In this document: positions 61,801 through 64,000 of the stretch, one piece after another | Position numbering within the stretch: the first letter of the stretch is position 1 | Layout of the letters: each line of letters opens with the position of its first letter | DNA from: Haliotis asinina | Lineage: Eukaryota > Mollusca > Gastropoda > Lepetellida > Haliotidae | Direction: 5' to 3' | Length of the DNA: 64,000 nucleotides | Assembly: GCF_037392515.1 (NCBI RefSeq) | Contig: NC_090288.1 | Coordinates: 18,632,969 to 18,696,968, forward strand | Notes under the pieces: model-generated | The model's database searches: none | The model's input: only the letters and a program-made list of their open reading frames with translations | Told to the model about the DNA's origin: nothing | Translations under genes and position numbers: made by a program

Positions 61801-62621
61801 AATGTAAAATTTGAAAGTCTTACTACAACAGAAAAAATTAAGCTCATGTTTTGAAATACTCAATCAAATAATATAGAAATAATTTGTTACCACTTGTATA
61901 ACTTCAAACAAAAATAGAAGATTCCTTGATTGTCCAAGGCCATTATTATGCACATTATATCATATGTCTTGTTACTGTGTTTCATATATATACCTTGCTT
62001 ATGTAGCATCTATCGTCTAATTGTTATGATAAAGATCATCTATGTTTGTTTCTATATCTTTGTTCTTTTTAAGTTTATATTTGTAGTTTATAGAATATTG
62101 CCACTGTTCTTTAATGGAATGCGGGGCAAGTAATCTGGACGAATACACTTGGTTCCTACAAGTAGATACATGCAATACATGCTGACCATGGAGTTAAATC
62201 AATACCACTACTATTTAACACATATCATAGAGTGATTTAGTTCAGAAAGAGACCATTATGACATGATTCACACGAGGAGACTGAACTTTTCAATATTTAG
62301 ACAACAACCTGTTTCTATCTTGTTTCAAATGGAATGTTCTGGAGGGCATTCCCATATATGCAAATTGGGGTCATTTGTCAGGTCGTGGCTCATCTAACAC
62401 TTATCAAGCAGTAGTGTTAGGTAAGTCTTGTGTGGAGGTGGTGAATGAATGAAACACTTTCATGATTAACTTAATTATGAAATCAAATAACATTGTATTT
62501 ATGTTTTCTCTTTGTAGTCTTGGAGGAACTGTGCAAACAGCAAGATAAGATTCTAAATGCTGTTCAGGAGAAAGACAGTAACTCATGCAGGATACATGAT
62601 TTGGAAAAAGATGTAGCCATG
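37853..62621 (+). CDS. IHO1: IHO1 (CCDC36)-like meiotic protein, split gene, 3' end outside window
   Basis: In mammals IHO1 binds HORMAD1 on unsynapsed chromosome axes and promotes meiotic double-strand breaks. Coding exons are 37853-37930, 39896-40092, 41813-41861, 53609-53696 and 62518-62621, all AG/GT bounded with agreeing phases (0-0, 0-2, 2-0, 0-1, 1-0). The N-terminal part is polar and basic ([17 protein letters not shown]). From exon 3 onward a predicted coiled coil begins ([18 protein letters not shown]) and reaches ILNAVQEKD. The spacing from RAK (exon 2) to AVQEK (exon 5) is 72 residues, the same as RAK to AVQDK in human IHO1 as I recall it. A possible ATG-bearing first exon lies at 36104, but its join is unresolved. 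The large viral-like element sits in the third intron. Confidence 0.62.
37988..38107 (-). mobile_element. tRNA-derived SINE, inverted
   Basis: Read on the minus strand, the head is GGCATTGGGTTAGGTGAATG and later GATCTGGGTTCAATTCCCCA, a good polymerase III B box (GGTTCAATTCC). The tail side has GCATCATTCCAGCAAACGAC. It begins only 57 bp after the first IHO1-like exon. Confidence 0.65.
38108..39895. other. Intron of IHO1-like gene
   Basis: No repeat family, exon or RNA gene recognised. Confidence 0.5.
42310..42479. repeat. Left terminal inverted repeat of the Polinton-like element
   Basis: About 90% identical by eye to the reverse complement of 53106-53267. It differs by a 7-bp AACTACT insertion, small indels and single substitutions. 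The outermost 47 bp (42310-42356) form a palindrome with 21-bp arms, one mismatch and the loop TTTGG. Confidence 0.92.
42548..42730 (+). CDS. SAP-like small protein or broken N-terminus of PolB
   Basis: Sixty codons from an ATG. The segment [20 protein letters not shown] then [12 protein letters not shown] has the spacing of a SAP/LEM-like DNA-binding helix pair. The following frame, encoding the PolB N-terminus, begins 20-30 bases after the TAA and is in the same frame, so the stop may be a mutation in a formerly continuous protein. SAP-type modules next to PolB are familiar to me from related invertebrate elements (unverified). Confidence 0.6.
   Translation: MIYMRYESYNMPTICELKLQACERGLRNYSHMRKSELIQLLKEQAPIQLQFTPTECALGK
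42755..44935 (+). pseudogene. Protein-primed family B DNA polymerase, fragmented and truncated
   Basis: This family copies linear genomes from a protein primer. The N-terminal region (42755-43174) is open and includes ANYKPLRGG. Frames then change repeatedly (about 43174, 43350, 43580, 43845, 43960, 44170, 44400, 44525, 44570). Exonuclease signatures are YADFEAI at about 43672, HNLRGYDSH at 44058 and YLKTDVL near 44454. [15 protein letters not shown] lies between the first two. The first polymerase motif appears as [12 protein letters not shown] near 44752. The element's sequence departs from PolB after [12 protein letters not shown] (about 44930), so the KxY and DTD-type motifs are missing. 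A GC-rich cassette interrupts the frame at 44825-44856. Confidence 0.88.
45230..45720 (+). pseudogene. Integrase C-terminal part, Polinton-type
   Basis: Recognisable segments are [58 protein letters not shown] and [14 protein letters not shown], ending at a TGA at 45719. Together they match the end of the integrase that accompanies this PolB family (recalled from invertebrate proteins, not searched). The zinc-binding domain and DDE core were not found; about 300 bp between here and the PolB remnant are unrecognised. Two GC-rich cassettes interrupt the reading (45299-45360 and 45472-45526). Confidence 0.68.
45715..46041 (-). pseudogene. Cys/His-rich membrane-anchored protein, one frameshift
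   Basis: On the minus strand a short N-terminal hydrophobic segment ([13 protein letters not shown]) is followed by a Cys/His cluster ([20 protein letters not shown], then YCAHHHK). After a one-base frame change near 45850 a second cluster follows ([20 protein letters not shown]) and a Lys-rich end ([16 protein letters not shown]). The pattern suggests two zinc-binding units. No known family recognised. Confidence 0.55.
46129..46325 (-). pseudogene. Small membrane protein gene of the element, broken
   Basis: Begins [20 protein letters not shown], a single hydrophobic segment, then FLFSQL. Further on, in shifted frames, comes [12 protein letters not shown] at the end. I recall small proteins with this start and end next to similar PolB genes in corals and molluscs, with no known function. 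Its ATG lies about 11 bases past the stop of the neighbour at 46563-46336, suggesting co-transcription. Confidence 0.5.
46336..46563 (-). pseudogene. Small conserved element protein, one premature stop
   Basis: From ATG at 46563: [20 protein letters not shown], then a TAA at 46432-46434 after 43 codons. The same frame continues with [20 protein letters not shown] to a stop at 46336. The only defect seen is the single in-frame stop. No known domain. Followed closely by the membrane protein gene at 46325-46129. Confidence 0.55.
46591..46899 (-). CDS. Predicted single-pass membrane protein
   Basis: An open frame of 102 codons. The basic N-terminal half contains [20 protein letters not shown]. 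One transmembrane segment follows ([19 protein letters not shown]), then a Pro-rich tail. The last ~30 codons ([18 protein letters not shown]) are built from a GC-rich cassette rather than ordinary coding sequence, so the native C-terminus may have been replaced. The first codon at 46899 overlaps by four bases the end of the upstream gene. Function unknown; possibly a virion membrane or minor capsid protein. Confidence 0.6.
   Translation of the reverse strand: MKSPEDRRPPVPVTQVTKKKNPKRVEAGRRNTLARHNKHNYKLWVGVGGVVATAVVSLYALRTANNKPPQAQPVADSPLQVTQISPLGCVGETHTIDPHIML
46896..47414 (-). CDS. Conserved element protein with [18 protein letters not shown] motif
   Basis: ATG at 47414 gives 172 residues. 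I chose it over 47477 because the 21 residues before it look like untranslated sequence. An acidic N-terminus ([18 protein letters not shown]) is followed by [40 protein letters not shown] and [20 protein letters not shown]. The C-terminus is low complexity (an Asn run) and cassette-derived. I recall uncharacterised invertebrate proteins with this motif set beside PolB elements. The frame is intact. Role unknown; a structural or assembly function is a guess. Confidence 0.65.
   Translation of the reverse strand: MEADELLDQMLSAEEEKDNKQRDRLLTPVVGGKGKQYLGDNITADKIEKMSDEEISKLYTRYEAELGAEMTKVIGSTITQIYTGIVSHFLPIPLEHHLCLWEDFEKDPFIDDALSYISCALYHKYGMYLAPMTAAIITAKHCKFNKTNNNNNIIQDGGQPSDGHHIPQQTAK
47564..47707. 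promoter_or_regulatory. Iteron-like array between divergent genes
   Basis: About eight degenerate copies of RGTYATTACTAA: AGGTCATTACTAATC, GAGGTAATTACTAAAAC, CATTACTAAAATTTACT, AGGTCATTACTAGGC, AGGTTATTACTAAGC and AGGTCATTACTAAAT. It lies between the minus gene at 47414 and the plus gene at about 47770, where a shared promoter or replication origin could sit. Confidence 0.55.
47770..48565 (+). pseudogene. Conserved element protein with amphipathic membrane-active-like region
   Basis: The first part (47770-48047) reads [20 protein letters not shown] and [20 protein letters not shown]. After frame breaks near 48010-48180 comes [20 protein letters not shown], a hydrophobic stretch to about 48297, a GC-rich cassette (48299-48328), then DIRNWIKK. 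In another frame follows [20 protein letters not shown] with [20 protein letters not shown]. The Gly-rich amphipathic C-terminus suggests membrane insertion. I recall related uncharacterised proteins next to PolB genes in marine invertebrates. At least two frameshifts are present. Confidence 0.6.
48448..49739 (-). pseudogene. Large conserved element protein (candidate structural protein), broken
   Basis: One gene of about 430 codons read right to left from ATG 49739. Segments are [60 protein letters not shown] then [11 protein letters not shown], and near the end [20 protein letters not shown] then [20 protein letters not shown]. Frame breaks lie near 49510 and 49040, and the end runs into a cassette near 48600. 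Its size and position between capsid-like candidates suggest a virion component, but I recognise no fold. Divergent from the plus gene starting about 49742. Confidence 0.62.
49742..50240 (+). pseudogene. Candidate capsid/penton-like protein, C-terminus decayed
   Basis: An open frame to TAA at 50156 with [32 protein letters not shown] and [12 protein letters not shown] then [11 protein letters not shown]. The order 'PDGYY... MLGF ... LYVYC-like ... LLR-VP' is what I remember from Maverick-associated minor capsid or receptor-binding-like proteins. After the stop, another frame continues [11 protein letters not shown], matching the usual beta-strand end. There is no ATG at the 5' end of the frame: the first plausible codon near 49739 is TTG, so the start has probably been lost. 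Confidence 0.55.
50233..51329 (+). pseudogene. Element protein of ~360 residues (candidate capsid), several breaks
   Basis: ATG 50233 opens [20 protein letters not shown], which stops after 62 codons following a short duplication (TAATTTAAACCTAGA twice near 50402-50435). The reading then continues [60 protein letters not shown] and [20 protein letters not shown]. It ends [20 protein letters not shown] with a stop at 51327. Beta-rich composition. A 15-bp tandem duplication is one visible cause of inactivation; an internal TAA at about 50678 is another. Family unknown. Confidence 0.55.
51431..51742 (+). CDS. Uncharacterised intact element protein, 103 residues
   Basis: Complete frame from ATG 51431 to TAA 51740. 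Beta-strand-like pattern with [40 protein letters not shown] and a short polar end. No signal peptide or transmembrane segment. AT-rich intergenic DNA precedes it, as for the other right-arm genes. Undisturbed, unlike its left neighbours. Function unknown; a small capsid or fibre component is possible but unsupported. Confidence 0.65.
   Translation: MLAPVDSNASLVIHSIYDYQRDFFLDSYGMIPHTTIFIDVYLTNISEPRIYLDGLRTFWLKNHENKRCRIVIKQGYPPSISLDGVHIMDENTSNKISPIYLVR
51834..52379 (+). CDS. Intact membrane protein with C-terminal PPAY motif
   Basis: 181 residues from ATG 51834. Basic/acidic helical N-terminus (residues 20-60), then two hydrophobic segments: about 58-80 ([20 protein letters not shown]) and about 84-105 ([20 protein letters not shown]). 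A charged helical region follows ([20 protein letters not shown], then [20 protein letters not shown]). The last residues are SAPPAYSPY, containing a PPxY motif of the kind that recruits Nedd4-type ubiquitin ligases for ESCRT-dependent budding. I recall homologues in cnidarian and mollusc PolB elements. No break found. A role in virion envelopment or membrane handling is inference. Confidence 0.75.
   Translation: MGLYPTVDEEGNIKGSADGFRLKQICKIRQLEQERDTRASLHQKYNRALNYIDRADTTVMAASMGLGAVGVELLTTVVAAPDPVVLGFELAAVVVGTVGSVFKFVSQKLNRKVKKQDEIRILAVSKLNTIEDHGSTALNDNKISEEEFCLIISELEKYNKMKNELTSSRLQASAPPAYSPY
52406..52753 (+). CDS. Intact element protein with C-terminal Cys/His motif
   Basis: 115 residues from ATG 52406, 26 bp after the preceding stop, so probably co-transcribed. 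The N-terminal part alternates helix and strand ([36 protein letters not shown]). The end, [14 protein letters not shown] followed by AYHSCHRAV, carries CxxC and HxxCH and may bind one zinc ion. It is the last gene before the right inverted repeat. No known family recognised. Confidence 0.65.
   Translation: MEVWRAENISWRDAESLIVDKLEELGPGGYLLTLVINKDVHKEDFLTDFNVDNIKLHISEYQDTYIRLEYDTEPIIDLVTLNIDLDWYHCSHCDQPGGEPNFINNAYHSCHRAVM
52945..53045 (+). other. tRNA-like sequence beside the right TIR
   Basis: TAGCTCAATCGG (52954-52965) matches a polymerase III A box with one difference, and AGTTTGACTCC (53032-53042) resembles a B box with two. The 66-bp gap exceeds that of an ordinary tRNA and no clear cloverleaf folds, so a tRNA-derived SINE head or a captured tRNA remnant is more likely than a functional tRNA. 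Confidence 0.4.
53106..53267. repeat. Right terminal inverted repeat of the Polinton-like element
   Basis: Inverse of 42310-42479. The outer 47 bp (53221-53267) are a palindrome with 19-bp arms, AGTAGTTTAATTAATGGTG against CACCATTAATTATACTACT, with one mismatch and a 9-base loop. Confidence 0.92.
53877..54720. repeat. ~200-bp tandem repeat, four diverged units
   Basis: Units share GTGTGCATGTCATATTTTG-like text at 53977, 54198, 54395 and 54591, followed by 'TTTTTTGTAAG...GAACTTA...TTTTGCTGAATTTCTCT...TATCCACTTCTC...AAAACTA...TGGAATTCA'. One more unit lies at about 58140-58440. Located in the intron after the 53609-53696 exon. Confidence 0.75.
54721..56186. other. Intron of IHO1-like gene, nothing recognised
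   Basis: No repeat, exon or RNA gene could be supported. Confidence 0.45.
56230..57605 (+). pseudogene. IS630/Tc1-type DDE transposase with lost catalytic residues
   Basis: Helix-turn-helix region: [20 protein letters not shown] then GVAKKF. Linker: [20 protein letters not shown] and [18 protein letters not shown]. The core starts [13 protein letters not shown], where the family has YLDETW, so the first Asp is Asn. IMDNASYHN (about 57088) keeps the second Asp. [15 protein letters not shown] (about 57340) has Lys where the Glu is expected. Frames break at 56879, about 57140 and 57276. Inverted repeats and a TA duplication were not identified. The intronic copy is certainly inactive. Confidence 0.82.
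57606..58859. other. Intron of IHO1-like gene
   Basis: Contains one isolated unit of the ~200-bp repeat (about 58140-58440). Otherwise nothing recognised. Confidence 0.45.
58860..61050. repeat. Diverged tandem duplication, unit ~1.0-1.4 kb
   Basis: Blocks at 58880-59240 and 59905-60270 match (ATACATTGCTCGTG...TATTTCAAGGAAAGTA; ACCAATCGTATCGTGAGA; GATGGGGCATGGCCTAAATT). Blocks at 59420-59680 and 60780-61040 also match (GGTTGTCCGACAAAATAACA; TGAATGATGATACGCA; TTTTACTGATGATGGAT). The offset grows from about 1020 to 1360 bp, so the second unit holds an extra ~340 bp. Confidence 0.72.
61150..61855 (+). pseudogene. Non-LTR retrotransposon C-terminal fragment
   Basis: The frame 61114-61605 carries [20 protein letters not shown] and [13 protein letters not shown] before a stop. 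The next frame continues [20 protein letters not shown] and ends near 61855. This is the C-terminal region of a LINE ORF2, where a Cys/His zinc knuckle normally follows; the expected His after CCRC...ECSEV is missing. No reverse transcriptase motifs remain. Confidence 0.68.
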
Positions 62622-62757
62622 GTAAAACATGTTTCTTTATGCGATTCAGCAAAGTAAATCTGTTTTGGAGAAAGGATTTATAACTGGATAAGCTGAAACA
62701 CATTCATATTCCATTTCAGATTGAAAAAAAAGTGTTTAATGCACATAGTTTAATGAT

Positions 62758-64000
62758 TTAAAGGTCACATGCAACCAAAAAATCAAACATAATCAAAATA
62801 CAATTATCAATTATTCATGACATATACTATACATTGCTGCTCGTAAAAAATAAATAAACAAAATTATAAGCGTACAATAACGGTTCAAAAGTGCAATATT
62901 TTCTATTTGGGCTTACTTCCCTCGAAACGAAGCCCGCGGGAGACCGAACCCAGTCATGGTGGGTGGGGGTGCACTCACGTGTAACAATGGCTTCCGATTG
63001 GCTGGTTCATTTGCTGATACGCTGATGGCTCATTGTGTGTACAGAAAGATGATCTGTTTCATGAGCATTTTAGAAGTATGGCGAGTCACAAGAACGTAAG
63101 ATTCTTTATGGATAACAACTTCTTTTATTGTACTTGATACGTCGTTTCAGTATGGATTTATGTATAGTTGTCAAACAAAATCACATGCATCAGAAGAAGT
63201 TGTTATCCATAAAGAATGTGTATAGATATGTTGGGTTTTGTAAACACATGTTCTCTGAATTCGTGTTCGATCCAGTCAAAAATCATCTCCGTAGAGATAA
63301 TGAACTACTGCGCGGCTGGAAACTGTCATTCGTCCAAGTACAAAGCAGGACTTGAAACTGACAAAGAGTTTGCACCAGTTTCCATTGGATCCATTCATCC
63401 GGGAAAAATGAATGTAGTTTGTTTGCAACCCACAGTCATTAAACATGTCATGTGTACAAGTATCACACCTGTCTAATTACATAATGTGGCAGAGACAGGA
63501 CTCGGGTGCACGAGTCATGAATCAGTTTATTTTGTTTATGGCGTATAGCCTGATAGGTGTCAAATTGCGTGTGGTAAATGATTGAAGGTTTGTACTGCAT
63601 ATTGTCATTAGCAGACAGGCAGGCAGACATATAGGTGTCAATAAAATAGACATTGAGCTTTCTCTGTGACAAAGGTTGCATACCACAATCAACAAGTTTT
63701 TTTATGTAATGAGTAGATTATTTACTTGTTTGTGTACACAAGCAAGATTAGACTACTGCTCATGACCTCATACTCCGGGCAGGCATACTGTTTCAAGCTC
63801 CACGAACCTATTCACTGCGCATGCGTCATGGGCACAGCGCCGCACAGCTGTTGAAACCACTTTTTCCCTCAGCGTTGGTCGAAATTTAGTGAATTATTTG
63901 GACTCCGATTTCGCAGGTTTTTCTTTCATCACATTTTTTTTCAACTTTAAAGGTTGAATTGGCATTTTTGATGATTTGTTTTGGTAAGTGGATACTGAAA
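62758..64000. mobile_element. TTAA-flanked repeat copy, cut by window end
   Basis: Starts TTAAAGGTCACATGCAACC and follows the 32317-33568 copy throughout. An internal foldback has 23-bp perfect arms at 63102-63124 and 63194-63216 (TTCTTTATGGATAACAACTT...). The right end lies just past the window: the last bases, GATGATTTGTTTTGGTAAGT, correspond to about 33490 of the other copy. Confidence 0.75.

Overview
The window is a stretch of invertebrate nuclear genome, most likely an abalone (Haliotis, Vetigastropoda). Several short interspersed repeats end in a tail of the type CTGGAATATTGCT...GTAAAACTAAACTCACTCACTCA, which I recall as the dominant SINE tail of abalone genomes; the genus is from memory and was not searched. 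The sequence is AT-rich with long introns, degraded retrotransposons, foldback elements and minisatellites, and has no bacterial-style operons.

Three host genes can be assembled from exons with matching splice phases. (1) MRPL42 (mitochondrial large-subunit protein mL42), plus strand, five exons between 10233 and 15975. (2) A TEX36-like gene, minus strand, start codon at 35786 and last exon at 19681-19160. (3) An IHO1 (CCDC36)-like gene, plus strand, recognisable coding exons from 37853 to 62621 and probably continuing past the window. Genes 2 and 3 are head to head across about 320 bp that carry overlapping TGACGT motifs. Both families are testis or meiosis associated in vertebrates, so a shared germ-line promoter is a reasonable inference.

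The most unusual object is a TIR-bounded element of about 10.96 kb (42310-53267) in an intron of the IHO1-like gene. It has ~165-bp terminal inverted repeats beginning AG, whose outermost 47 bp are themselves a palindrome. It carries a decayed protein-primed family B DNA polymerase with an upstream SAP-like reading frame, the C-terminal part of an integrase, and about ten further genes on both strands. This fits the Polinton/Maverick/adintovirus world, but I see no FtsK/HerA packaging ATPase and no adenain-type protease. The replication and integration genes are broken, while three right-arm genes are intact, one of them a membrane protein ending in a PPAY motif. Short GC-rich cassettes (core CCCCACACCCC) recur in its middle third, some inside coding sequence, and an iteron-like array lies between two divergent genes.

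Other mobile DNA: a 29-bp tandem array (1-132); a CR1/L2-type LINE with two internal deletions (2364-4680); a MITE with 25-bp perfect inverted repeats (4881-5715); a Ty3/gypsy remnant with Gmr1-like order Gag-PR-INT-RT (5825-9010); eight SINE copies; foldback and TTAA-flanked repeats (29-35 kb and 62.8-64 kb); a LINE fragment with a (TCTTG)n tail (36.7-37.6 kb); a DDE transposase pseudogene with two of three catalytic acids replaced (56.2-57.6 kb); a diverged tandem duplication (58.86-61.05 kb); and a LINE C-terminal fragment (61.15-61.86 kb). Most remaining DNA is intron or intergenic sequence in which I see no gene.
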